Shown: positions 10,743-21,800 of the stretch, in pieces
Position numbering within the stretch: the stretch's first letter is position 1
Layout of the letters: each line of letters starts with the position of its first letter
NCBI GenBank assembly: GCA_039545355.1
Contig: BCJJ01000004.1
Coordinates: 124,001-188,000, forward strand
Direction: 5' to 3'
Source of the DNA: Trichosporon coremiiforme
Taxonomy: Eukaryota > Basidiomycota > Tremellomycetes > Trichosporonales > Trichosporonaceae
DNA length: 64,000 bases
Notes under the pieces: model-generated
Seen by the model: only the letters and a program-made list of their open reading frames with translations
Told to the model about the DNA's origin: nothing
Database searches by the model: none
Program-made: the position numbers and the translations under genes

Positions 10743-12361
10743 ATGCTTCGACTTGCCCGCCCCCTCATTTCCATTTCCCGGAACGCTGCTCCCCGCTTCG
10801 CTCCGCTCGCTGCTCGCGCTCAAAGCACCAGCGCCGCCGCCCAGGAGTGGATCAAGGACATGACCGCGCGTCCGGCGACGGTCTCGAACGACGACTTTGA
10901 CACCCTCCGCGCGTCCCAGTTCAAGAACACGATTCCTGCCCCCAAGGAGGCGCCGGCCAACTATGGCGTGGGCAAGGGCGACGAACTGCCCAAGGGCATG
11001 CACCTGATCTACTTCTCGCCGACGGACCACTTTGACGACCTCGCAAAGGACGGCACGAGTACTGTGAGTGGCTCCGCCCTTTCAACTTCGCATCTCCGGA
11101 CCACCGCTTCTGCACGCCCAAATGCATTATAGGAGACCGACTCAACGATGAACGCGGAAGAGCTAGCTGACGCTCGCAGGAGTACAACGCGCCCTCGCCG
11201 TACGTCCGCCGCATGTGGGCCGGCGGTTTCATGGAGTGGAACCCGAACAGCTCAATCAAGCTGGGCGACGAGGTCGAGCAGGCCGTGCGCGTTGCGCGCG
11301 CAGAGGAGAAAGCAGGCATGATGTTCGTGTACCAGGCGCGCGAGCTTGCGCCGAAGGGCGGCGAGTGGGCCGTCCGCGAGGAGCGCACGCACGTCTTCTT
11401 CCCTCCCAAGCAGGAGGAAGCCAAGGGCGGCGCGAAGCCGGGCGGTAAGAAGAAGCCTGCCGGTGAGTAGCTACAGCGCCGAGGGCCGATGGCCAGAATT
11501 GCGAGGCTGGAGTCTGGCGGAGCTCGTAGGGCTGCGTGTGGTGGTCGGGGAGGGGCCACTGGGACGGTGACGTCCGGACCTCCGGCAATTCAGCGACGGA
11601 GCACTCTTCCGCACACTCTCCCCGCTCAGACTCGGCCTCGGATCTGCCCGTCTCCTATCTTCCGAAACACATGCTGACATCGGTTCCTCCGCAACGACTT
11701 GCCCACACGTCAACACACCACTTTCCCGACCCGTCCCGGAAAACGACGCGACTCGCTTATCTTTCGCTGTTTCCTCGTCCTGCCGCAAACAACCGCGCAT
11801 GCTGACCGATACTGATGTTCTGCGACTCGGTGAACTCGCCTTTGCTTGCGTGTCCGCCGGAATCGCTGCGTACCGATACCTGCGGGCCATGGCCACTCCG
11901 CTCTCCGCCCTGACCTCTACCCACCACCATCTGAATGACCCGTGTGACGCACGCTCCGAACCTTCGGCCCTCCGCCAACAGCCGAGCTCCCCAAGCCCGA
12001 CCTCTCGTTTAGCTACACGCCCACCTCGCCCCTGCTGTTCCGCTACAGCGCCATGACCTGGAACGGGCACAAGATCCACTACGACCGGGACTGGACGACG
12101 CAAGTCGAGGGTCACCCCGACCTCGTCGTCCACGGTCCTCTCAACGCGACGCTGCTCGTGCAGATGGCGGATCGGGCCGGACGCGATGCCGGAGCCAAGC
12201 TCGCCCGGTTCGAGTACCGCGCCACGTCGCCCATGTACGTCGACAAGCCTATCAGCATCAACGCTAAGTGGGAGGGGGAGAAGGGCAAGGATGGAAAACT
12301 CGAGCTGTGGGCCGAGCAGAGCGGCAAGGTTGGCATGAAGGCGACGGCGACGTTTGTGTGA
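10743..12361 (+). CDS. mitochondrial Htd2/mesaconyl-CoA hydratase-like hotdog enzyme
   Basis: Exons 10743-11063, 11180-11462 and 11982-12361 give 327 residues. The start at 10743 yields a classic mitochondrial presequence (MLRLARPLISISRNAAPRFA). An in-frame ATG at 10701 is also possible but lies close behind a TATA-like stretch. The first half holds MHLIYFSPTDHFDDL and the RRMWAGGFMEWN segment of the FAS1-like MaoC hotdog fold; a Lys/Gly-rich linker follows. The C-terminal hotdog contains the family signature FRYSAMTWNGHKIHYD (residues 221-236), with the conserved Asn229, His231, His234 and Asp236, then EGHPDLVVHGPL. Known members are yeast Htd2 (3-hydroxyacyl-ACP dehydratase of mitochondrial fatty acid synthesis) and bacterial mesaconyl-C4-CoA hydratase. 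The pairing with a citramalyl-CoA lyase favours an itaconyl- or mesaconyl-CoA hydratase. The last intron (11463-11981, 519 nt) is unusually long, so a missed small exon is possible. Confidence 0.82.
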
Positions 12362-12443
12362 GCCGGCGCCGGCCGGTGAAGGCAGAACGATAGAAGGTAT
12401 ACAAGATGCATGACACATATGACTAATGAACACGAGCCCGAGC

Positions 12444-14755
12444 CTATCCCTGCGCCTCCTCGCTCCCGTACGCCGACGACTTGTGCTTGGGCACAAAGTT
12501 GAAGTTCTCTCCAGCGGGACCAAGGAACATTTCCGAGATCTTGATCCAGTCGCTAACGGCCGGGCTGGAGAGGAGGGTCTCGAGCTCGTTTCGGCCACGG
12601 TACGCGGGCGGCCGCTCGTTCATCATGGGCGGCATGCGCTCCAGCAGCCCAATGGGGATGTACCTGCTCTGGAAAGAGAGTGCCTCGCAGAGGAAGCGGC
12701 GCGTCGTGTTGACGCCCATCGTGTCTGATCCCCAGTGACTCAGGCCGTACTCGGCAAACTTGCGAATGCCCTCGAGACGCTCGGTTGCGGAGATGTCCCA
12801 CTCCCTGCGCTCGGCGATCTCAGTGAAGATCCACGGCTTGATCAGCGCCCCCCTAGCGACCATGACGCCGTCGACGCCACTGCGCTCCTTCTCCTCCCAA
12901 TAGCTCTGGGCGGAGAAACAGTCTCCATTGCCGAAGATGGGGACGCGGGGCATGTTCGCGTCGTCGCACGACTGGTGCAGCACGTCGACGCACTCGCGCA
13001 CGTACTCCCAGTTTGCGAGCTTGGAGTAGCGCTGTTGCCTCGAGCGGCCGTGCAGCGTCATGGCCGACGCGCCCCACTCGGTCGCAAACTTGGGGATCAG
13101 CTTGTGCGCCGTCGGCTTGTTGTGCGCGACGCCCATGCGGAACTTGACCGTGAGCGGGACTGGGGTTAGCTTAGAGTGGTGGTCAAGGAGCTGTGAGACA
13201 GAAGAAAAACTTACTCTCGCCAAGTGCGCGGTTCATGCCGACCAGGATCTTGCCGAGACGACCCGGGTTCTCCATCACTGTTTTCGTCAGTTCGCACAGT
13301 ACCCTGTAAACTCACGCGCACTGCCGGCGCCCTGGTTGAAGAGCATGTCGATCGGGCATCCCTTTCCGTCAGCTACGTCACAATTGCCTAAGCTTACCAT
13401 GTTGATATCGACAAAGTCGACGCCGCTGGGACCAAGCTCCTTCGCAATCACCTCGGCGGCGGGCACCATGCGGTTGGGGTATCCGCCGGCGAGCTGGACG
13501 CCGAACATCTTCTCGCTGTGGTGGCGGCGGACCAGGGCCCATTCCTCCGTCTGGCCCGTGACGAGAGGCTGCGCGAGGGCCATCTCCGAGATCGTGATTG
13601 TCGCACCGTAGTCGGTACACAGGCGGCGGAAGGGCAGGTTGCCCACCGTCGTCAGCGGGGCGAGGTAGCGGCCGTTCTCCCAGTCGAGGCGGCGCTTCTC
13701 CTCCGGACGAAGGGGGACGTCCATCGCCTCGCTCTCGCCATCGATGACGCCAGGGGCCGGGGTGGCAGGCGCAGCGGGGGCCGGAGCAGCGTTCATGGCC
13801 TCCTCCTCGTTCATATCGTTCATCGCGCTCTCCTCGTCCATCGCCTGCTTGGCCTTCTGCTTCTTCGCATACTTCGGGTTCGACACCGAGCCCTTCGGGA
13901 GCGCGAGCGCGAAGGGCTTGTCCGGCTCAATCTTCGCGAGGTACTTTGTTGAGAACGTCCACTCGAACTTATGTCAGCTGGATCACAGTCGCGAAGCTCA
14001 CCTTGTTGTGCTTCAGCTTCGTGAGCGTATCGCTCTTCGGCCAGTTGGTCTCGTTGTACCGCTCCGTCTCGGACATGGACGACGGGTCCTTGAACCCAAG
14101 CAGCTCCCACTGGTCCGCGCCTTCCTTGTCCTCGTGGTACTTGACATGTCCGCCAAGGAAGCGACACCGCCACCCGTACGTGCAGTACCCCAGATCCTTG
14201 AAGACGGGACACTGCGTCGAAAGGTCGATCGCCTTGCCCATCAAATCATCGCCACCGACGCGGGGCGCCATGGCGCGCACGTAGGGCTCAGAATCGGCGA
14301 GCTGCGCGGCGACCTCGTGGTGGATGTCGTTCGGCTTGACCTCCCAGTATCCGGCCCAGGAGTGCTGGAAACGGCACGCTTCGCCGCGCGCGCACTCCCC
14401 CGTCGTCTCCCAGGCGCGGCACAGCTTGACCGCTGCCTCGCCCTGCGGCCGCGCGCGCTGCTCCGTACGCTTCTTGAAGCCACCACCCTTCGTCTTCTGG
14501 CGCTTGGCGCCGGGCTGGTCGCGCGAGTCGGCGGGACGAGTATTCCGCGAGTCGCCACGCTCCTCGGCCGCGTCATCGTCGACTACGGGCCGCGGCTTCG
14601 TCTCGACGGGGAGAATGTACCTGGATGTCAGCTCAAAATGGTGGCGAGGTAGCTCACTCGGCCTTGATAGGGGCGATACCGGCGCGTCCTCGGAGATCAT
14701 CGTGGTTGTTGGTGGAGTTGCCGTTGGCGGCGGTGGAAGTATCTTCCTGCGTCAT
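12444..14755 (-). CDS. DUS3: tRNA-dihydrouridine(47) synthase Dus3
   Basis: Six exons (14755-14658, 14620-14002, 13967-13398, 13361-13316, 13277-13215, 13159-12444) encode 703 residues. The introns are tiny: 37, 34, 36, 38 and 55 nt. The N-terminal third carries two CCCH zinc fingers, the first with Cys100, Cys109, Cys115 and His119 and the second in the [16 protein letters not shown] region; these are specific to Dus3 among Dus enzymes. The catalytic TIM barrel starts at [21 protein letters not shown] and holds VDINM|GCPID with the active-site Cys, [31 protein letters not shown] and the C-terminal helical domain. It reduces uridine 47 in tRNA (and some mRNA sites) using FMN and NADPH. It is divergent from SEC61. 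The third intron sits directly before the catalytic Gly-Cys-Pro. Confidence 0.95.
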
Positions 14756-15172
14756 GGCGGCGAGAGGAGGATGTTGTTGACGGGTCCGCGGCGAGCAAAG
14801 GCAGCTGCAGAAGGCGGAGGGGTGAGTGACCAGACCCGGTCTCCAACTTTTGAGAGGCAAAAGAAGTGCGGGGCCACACGTGCAAGCCGCATTTACGTAA
14901 GCAGTACCGGCTGACCAAATGGCATGGCCCGCAGCGCTGGCACTTCGCGGCCGGGATTTTGTCCCTGAGGGATGCCAGCGTGTCGCCCACTGCGAGCCCG
15001 CGCCAGCGCTTCATCCTCCCTCCCCCTTTGGTCATCTCTCCTCGCCGTCTCATCTCTCTTCCTCCTTTCCCCCACCTACCGCTTCACCAGTCCTCGTCGA
15101 CACCAGGACTCCTCTCATCTCTCTCTTTCCGGTTCACGGCTCCTCCGTCCCCTCGTGGAATCTCGCCTCAAA
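14756..15172. promoter_or_regulatory. shared promoter of DUS3 and SEC61
   Basis: 417 bp separate the divergent start codons. The half near SEC61 (about 15000-15130) is strongly pyrimidine-rich on the plus strand, with CT runs typical of highly expressed fungal genes, and there is no ATG on that strand between 14973 and the SEC61 start. Confidence 0.5.
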
Positions 15173-16696
15173 ATGGGTTGTAAGTCGCGCCTAACCTTGG
15201 TCGTGTGTGACTACATGCTGAAAATCCCCCTCCAGTCCGACTTCTCGAGCTCGTCCGCCCGTTCATGAGCATCCTCCCCGAGGTCACTGCTCCTGAGCGC
15301 AAGGTTGGTTGACGCATTTTGCAAGCTTGCTAACCATTAGGTCACGTTCCAGCACAAGGTCCTCTGGACTGCTACCACGCTCCTTATTTTCCTCGTCATG
15401 GCCCAGGTCCCGCTCTACGGTATCATGTCGTCTGACTCGAGCGACCCCCTTTACTGGCTCCGTGCCATCCTCGCGTCTAACCGTGGTACCCTTATGGAGC
15501 TCGGTGTCACCCCCGTCGTCACCTCGGGCATGATCATGCAGCTCCTCGCCGGTGCCCAGCTCATTGAGGTCGACTACTCTCTCAAGGACGACCGCGCCCT
15601 CTTCGGTTCGGCCCAGAAGCTCTTCGCCCTGATCATTGCTCTCGGCCAGGCTACCGTCTACGTCCTCACCGGCCTTTACGGCGCCCCTAGCTCGCTCGGC
15701 CCCGGTGTCTGTCTCCTCCTGATCCTCCAGCTTGTTGCCGCGTCGCTCATTGTCATCCTCCTTGACGAGCTCCTCACCAAGGGCTACGGTCTCGGATCGG
15801 GTATCTCGCTCTTCATCGCGACCAACATTTGCGAGTCTATCATCTGGAAGGCGTTCTCGCCCAACACTGTCAACACTGGCCGTGGCCCCGAGTTTGAGGG
15901 TGCCGTCATTGCCCTCTTCCACCTCCTTTTCACCTCGAACAACAAGACCCGTGCCCTCAAGGAGGCCTTCTTCCGCGAGCGCCTCCCCAACATGATGAAC
16001 CTCATCTCCACCGTTGCGGTCTTTGCTCTCGTCATCTACCTCCAGGGCTTCCGTGTCGAGATCCCCATCAAGTCGTCCAAGATGCGCGGCCAGCGTGCTA
16101 CTTACCCCGTCAAGCTCTTCTACACCTCGAACATGCCCATCATGCTCGAGTCTGCGCTTACCTCGAACGTCTTCCTCATCTCGCAGATGCTCGCTTCGCG
16201 CTTCCCCAACAACCTCCTTGTCCGTCTTCTCGGTGTCTGGGAGGCTGAGGAGGGCTCGGCCCAGCTCTCTGCCGTCTCTGGTCTCTCCTACTACCTCTCG
16301 GCTCCTCACTCGCTGAAGGACGTTGTTTCCGACCCCTTCCACACCGTCGTCTACGTCGCCTTCATCGTCACTGCCTGCGCCATCTTCTCCAAGACCTGGA
16401 TCGAGGTTTCCGGCTCTGGCCCCCGTGACGTTGCCAAGCAGCTCAAGGACCAGAACATGACTCTTGCTGGCCACCGCGACGCCTCGATCTACAAGGAGCT
16501 CAAGCGCATCATCCCCACCGCCGCCGCCTTCGGTGGGGCCACCCTCGGTCTCCTCTCGTTCGCCGCCGACATGATGGGCGCCCTCGGCTCGGGTACCGGA
16601 ATCCTGATGGCCGTCACCATCATCTACGGCTACTTCGAGCTGTCGGTCAAGGAGAACGCCGGCCTCGACGCCGCCGGTCTCAACGACATCTTCTAA
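15173..16696 (+). CDS. SEC61: Sec61 alpha subunit of the ER protein translocon
   Basis: Exon 1 is only 7 nt (15173-15179), followed by 15236-15303 and 15341-16696; the introns are 56 and 37 nt. The product has 476 residues, the expected length for Sec61. It begins [19 protein letters not shown] and shows the SecY/Sec61 signature: plug and pore segments ([37 protein letters not shown]), about ten membrane spans, the [20 protein letters not shown] segment, the cytosolic loop [17 protein letters not shown], and the C-terminal [26 protein letters not shown] spans. It forms the protein-conducting channel of the ER membrane. Codon use is strongly biased to C-ending codons, as in highly expressed genes. 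The second intron uses an unusual donor (GTTGGT), but the join restores the ERKVTFQHK sequence. Confidence 0.97.
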
Positions 16697-17324
16697 GCGC
16701 TGTCCCCAGCGTGCTAAACCTGACACTTTGTGTGCGTGCTCAGCGACAACACGCAGTCGCTTGGGAGCAGGGGCGTGAGCGGGGATAGTGTGGAGCAGTG
16801 GCGACACGAATAGAATGAGGAAGTAGCAAACTCTGGTGTGTATGTGTACCACCACCATTCGTATCATTCGTAGAGAACACAGGACCTTCCATCGAGGTCA
16901 GATAAAAGCAAACCCCTACAGTTTTCCACTCTGCATCTGAATCCGCAATACTTTGTACGAGGATGCAAAGCATAATCAGGACGAAGGTCGCTCGCTGTGT
17001 GCTGAGGCGTACGGTAAATTTCGCAGTAGCCGTGACTGATAAGCTGGAAACGTGTCGCATATACGCGTCCGGAAAACGACGCGCAGGTAACACCAAGCTG
17101 GGGTGGATGTCGTGTAAGTCCGATGATACGAGGTGCCGATTAAATTGCTCCCGCCCGAGAGTCATGTTCGGCACAATCCTGACATCATCAAGACACTGGA
17201 AGTGTCGAGAGTCTCGCTACCGACTAGCCAGTGCATCGACAACGCCTCACCACCACCACCACCATCTGACAATCCTCTCTGCTCCTTTCGACCGATACGC
17301 GACCTCGACGGCAACGAATACGCG
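16697..17324. other. SEC61 3' flank and RTR1 promoter
   Basis: 628 bp with no supportable gene. The first part is SEC61 3' UTR. The last 158 nt before the RTR1 start contain no plus-strand ATG and end in a CAC-repeat tract (17245-17267). Confidence 0.4.
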
Positions 17325-18850
17325 ATGAACGGCACCTCCCTTTCGCCGGGCGACGTCGTCGCCGGCCCCTCACGAACGCGCACCCGTCCCCCGTCCCAAC
17401 CCGCCGCATCAAAACCCACCCCGGCATCGCGCACCCTAAAGCAGCCCATGACGCTGCGTGTCGCCGAGTCCAACATCCCCGGCTCGTTGGCGGGAGCAGG
17501 CGCGCAGGATAAGGAGGAGTACTTTCGCGCGCTGAAGCGGAAGGCGGAACTCGCCAGACGGGTTGATAAGTGGATGGACAGGGTTATGGAGGAGACGGTG
17601 GATCGGGGACAGTTCCAGAAAGCTGTGAGTGTGCTTCTCCCCTCTTCACTTTTTCTCGGCCCGGATCGACAGGCTCGACAGGCTCGACAGGCTCGACAGG
17701 CTCCGCTGAGGAAGTCTCGAGCGCCGAGTCCTTAGACGGGTCTTCAGGTGGTCGAGCCGACGTCCAGGAGGTGACTAGGAGATCACAGTGATGAGCTCAA
17801 CCGTCGGGGTGGAGCTAACAGCAGCTCTCATACATGCACGCAGGCCAGTATGCCGAGGTAGAGCACGAACGCCATCTGAACGGTCTTTGCTCCTATCCAC
17901 TCTGTCCAAACCCGCCAGCAGCTCCCTATCGAGCCCACAAGCGCTTCCAAATCTCAGCGAGGGCGAAGACGATAAAGGAAGTTGAAGGGAATGCGGACGA
18001 AGGGTTCTGTTCCAAGCGCTGCCGCGTCAAGTCGCAATGGGTCCGCGAGAACCTGGGCAGCGAGGCAGCATGGCTGAGAGGCAAGGTTAAGCCGCTAGAG
18101 CTGCTGGAGGATATGGAGGAGAGGGGGGAGTTGGTCTGGGAAGGCGGACGGAACGGGCAGTATCGACGCGTCAAGGCTGCTGTTAGCGCTGGCGGGGAGG
18201 AGGCAATGGATGTTGACGCAGCCACCGGTGACAGCGGGGGTACGTTGCCGAGACTACCTGCCGCGACGGGGATGCAGCCACCCGCATCGAGCTCAAGCCA
18301 GGCGCCCGGCGTCACGAGCGCTCCTGCTGGCGCTGTCAAGGCTTCCAATGCGCCTCTCTCACGACCGACGAACGCTCAACACCTGGCGACGCCTGCATCA
18401 GCGCTTCCCAGTACCGCAGCGAGTTCCGGCCTGGGACCAGCAACAACCACCGCCCCCAACGCTCCAGCTCCAAGCGAAGGTGAAGTGCATGACCTCCTCG
18501 AAACCCTCGTGATCCGCGAACGCGACACGGCCTCCAACGTCCCCCTCCCACCGACACTCAACCCGCCACCTGCAGCCCTGGTCCCTAAGCCGCCCTCAGT
18601 CACCTCAGCGCGGAAAGCGCGGAACACATCGTCCATGATTGACGGCGCGAACTCGAAATTGGCCCAGAGCGTGCTGACGGCACATCGGCAGATGAAGCCT
18701 GTGCTGCAGCAGGAGGGGGGGGGTGAAGATGAGGAGGAAGGGTACAAGGAGCAGGAGTGGGAGAAGGCCATGGGCTGGGGAGAGGGGAGGGAGTTGGAGG
18801 AGATGTTCGAGGAAGCTAGACGGGCTAGGGAGCTGGCTGGGGAGCAGTAG
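17325..18850 (+). CDS. RTR1: Rtr1/RPAP2-type RNA polymerase II CTD phosphatase
   Basis: Two exons, 17325-17624 and 17825-18850, give 441 residues. After a Pro/Ser/Thr-rich N-terminus, a helical region (EYFRALKRKAELARRVDKWM) leads into the Rtr1 domain. Across the splice it reads FQKA|LSYMHAGQYAEVEHER, then LCSYPLC and GFCSKRC, with the four predicted zinc ligands Cys122, Cys127, Cys162 and Cys166. The family dephosphorylates Ser5 (and Tyr1) of the polymerase II C-terminal repeat and aids nuclear import of the polymerase. The C-terminal half is disordered and ends in an acidic coiled stretch. The start is the first ATG after an ATG-free leader. The 200-nt intron is long for this window and carries four exact 9-bp repeats; the spacing on both sides matches the family, so no exon appears to be missing. 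Confidence 0.9.
17668..17703. repeat. 4 x 9-bp exact tandem repeat in the RTR1 intron
   Basis: Four perfect copies of GACAGGCTC, lying wholly within the RTR1 intron (17625-17824). Each copy contains a potential CAG acceptor dinucleotide context. Confidence 0.9.
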
Positions 18851-21800
18851 GCTAGTAGCCGCCGCGAGTGTGCGCGAGCTAGCACGCCGTGATGGAACGA
18901 CAAGGTCGCACAAGGAATGAACACGATCGCGGTAAGCTGGTTGAAGATCCGGTCCGAGTTTTGTTGGTACAGGAGGCCGAGGAGCTAGGAGGAGTGCCTC
19001 GACGACCGAATTCCTGATTCGGCGCAGTCCTCGGCACTGGTACAGGAATGAGGCGATCCAGCCGCATCCGATGCATCATGTCGTCGTCCACATCTGACTT
19101 GCTAACGAGTGACTGACGACGAGGATCTCGACGAAAGGAACGAACTAGTCCCATTCCGGCGGAGAGTTTTGCACAAGCGTTTGCGCGAGCTCTGCACTTT
19201 GATAGGAGGAGGACTTGAGAAGGCATACCGGAACGAGAAGGAGGAGGAGGATCGGAGGAGGTACCGGTGTCTGAGCGGGCATAAACCTGACACGAACGGG
19301 GTAACACCTCCTCGATCCTTGTCGCTATGTACTGCGAAGCGATAGTTCGGGCGATAGTTCAGACCGGGGAATATCCAGTGCCTCCTGCCTCAGCGTCACG
19401 GCTAGTGCCTCGAGTGCCTCGACGATCCAGGCCCGCCTTAATCCAGGCATTGAGGTACTGGTGCACTGATGTTGTCAAGTTTGCATTTCTGGATGTCAGC
19501 GGTTGGAGTGGTTGTGAGCATCGGCTGGGCGGTATCTGGCGCTTGAGCGTCGTATGTCAGCTATCCTACTCGGCCATAGCCAGCCTGGGCCGATTCCAAG
19601 GCAACGGTCCCCCAACGGTGGTGTGTCGTTACGCCGCGCTAGTGTCCGGGCAGCAGCCGTCGTCGTACAGCCAGAGTGGGGTTCCAAGATGGAGATCGCG
19701 CTAGCGTTCCCGAACCCGACAGTCGTACTTGCCTCACTGCCGTGTCCTGTGCGGTACCCGGTGGACACGGCAGCGTACCTCTCCTCTGACATCTGTGGAC
19801 ATGTGTGAACAGTGCAAGCTATGCTGGATTTCGAGCCAGAACCATGGCAGGTACAGCTAGTCTCAACCAACTGCTTCAGATTATCGGGGGGCGAAAAGGT
19901 ACGCCGGTTGCACTAGTAGGCGGGCATGCGACTGGAGCACAGGGAGAGATCTAACGATCTTGTCTTGAACTACCCCTCGGAGCACCCTCGGAGGATTTAA
20001 GCTCGGCAACAAACCCACACTGCGTGGTTAACGCTGTCCTAGTACTGACACCTCAGAGCGACGGCGCGGCGGCGCGAGCCACAGAGGGTCGGACCGCCCT
20101 AAAGTCGAACTTAACAACATGAACGTTTCATCGTGCCTGTGCCTCACTGTCGCCACAGTGGTCCCAGTGGCCCAGAGTTCAGGCGTTCAGGCGGCCAGAC
20201 TGGACAGTCCGGCTAGTCGGTGAGATTAGACAGATGGTAGGCTCAGCAATTCAACCCCAGTGCGAGTGAGCTTTGTTTTGGCTTTTGACGTCCAGACAAC
20301 CTTCTGGCGCGCAATTCACCCGCAAAAGCGGCGCAACTCTGAAGCCCATTCTCGCTATGGCGCTGGAGAGTTTGGAACAGACTCTCTACTGGCATTCATG
20401 CAAGTTTTCGAGGGACACTGGCCATTGTGGAGGATTCGGGCCGTGGCCTTGGAACTGGCGCCACCGGCCAACTGGGCAACTGGGCAACTGGGCAGTCGCG
20501 GTCGAGGCTCCGAGCTACACAGCGGAGAGATGGCCAGCTGGGACCAAGCCCGAGGTTCCGGCTCCGTCATGTCTGTACCTCGGAAATATGGCGTGCTGCA
20601 TTCTCAAGTGTTGTTACATCGAACGACTGAGACTGCGTAAGGAGGCGTGAGGAGACCGCGGCATGCACTCGTCACCCGTCGCCACTGTCACAGTTGATGT
20701 GTGATCGCCCAGTCCATGCATGTCCATACGCACCCTCAAACGAGCGTCGTCGTGCTAATTTGGACGCAATATGATCGGTCGTCGTGCCGCGGCGCTGCCG
20801 TCTAGCATGCGTCACCACTGCCTCGTTTCTGGGTCGCATTCACGTTTGATCGGCGTTCGGCCCTGGGACTTCCTTAGTACCGCTGCGCCGACACCGACTG
20901 CTGTACGTATGTCACGGCATGCGCGGGACATGGGGAAGGCTAGGGAGGTAAGCGATCACTCGAGGAAGTCGTGCATGCGTAAAACTGTCGGAGTCTGTCG
21001 GACCGGACGGAGATGGAGGTGGTGCCTCCTACAAACGCGGACGAGTGTCGCCGCCCATGTTACAGTTCCTTGGACCGTGGCTACGTTGCCAGGCTGCGCC
21101 GCCGTGCCGCGGGTGGGACATAACGCCTTATCTCACCAGTGTGTCCCCAAGAGTTTGTCTTGACACTGGTTGATGCGAGTAGGCGAGTACGCGCCACACA
21201 ATCCGGTAGATGAGGGGCATAACCCTCGCGCGCTCGCGTCAGCTAGCATGGCCACACACCTGAGAACGTCATCCTGACTTTTTTTAGCGTTGCAGTGGCG
21301 CACAGACGCAGATGCAGTCCGGACCTCATGGCTGAGTCACCGATCTCCTTTTGGTTGCATGTGCTACCCCATCTACGCAGGCCCGGAGGCTCTGGCTGAT
21401 GAGAGTAGATCGGTTGGCATGGGTGGTCTGCGTCAGTGGCGTTCGGCTCGCATAGCGCTTGCCCACCTCCACACTCAACTTACTGCGCTGCCAGCCCTGC
21501 TCGCTCGCTGGCTGCCTCGGGCAACCTCGCTGCGCTCGGTTTGGTCGGTTGACCAAGTATTGTCCATGCATGCTTTCTGACTTGCTGAACTTGGTACACC
21601 CTGAAGGAAAAGAGGATCTATGTACGTTTCAAATTGTTCAGTGATTGGTGTTATAGTACATAGGCTAAGCCGACAGGCCAGGATATCTACGGTCTACGCA
21701 GTCGTGAGGTGTCGTGAGCGTAGCGGAGCGTGTATTGCTGCATTTGTGGTTGTGTGGGGGGTGGTATACATGTGACGAATGACGAAACGTGACGATCTGT

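Noticed and set aside
15300..16860. Long minus-strand frame antisense to SEC61 (527 codons)
   Set aside because: It mirrors the codon bias of SEC61 on the other strand; the Glu/Asp/Gly-rich product has no independent support.
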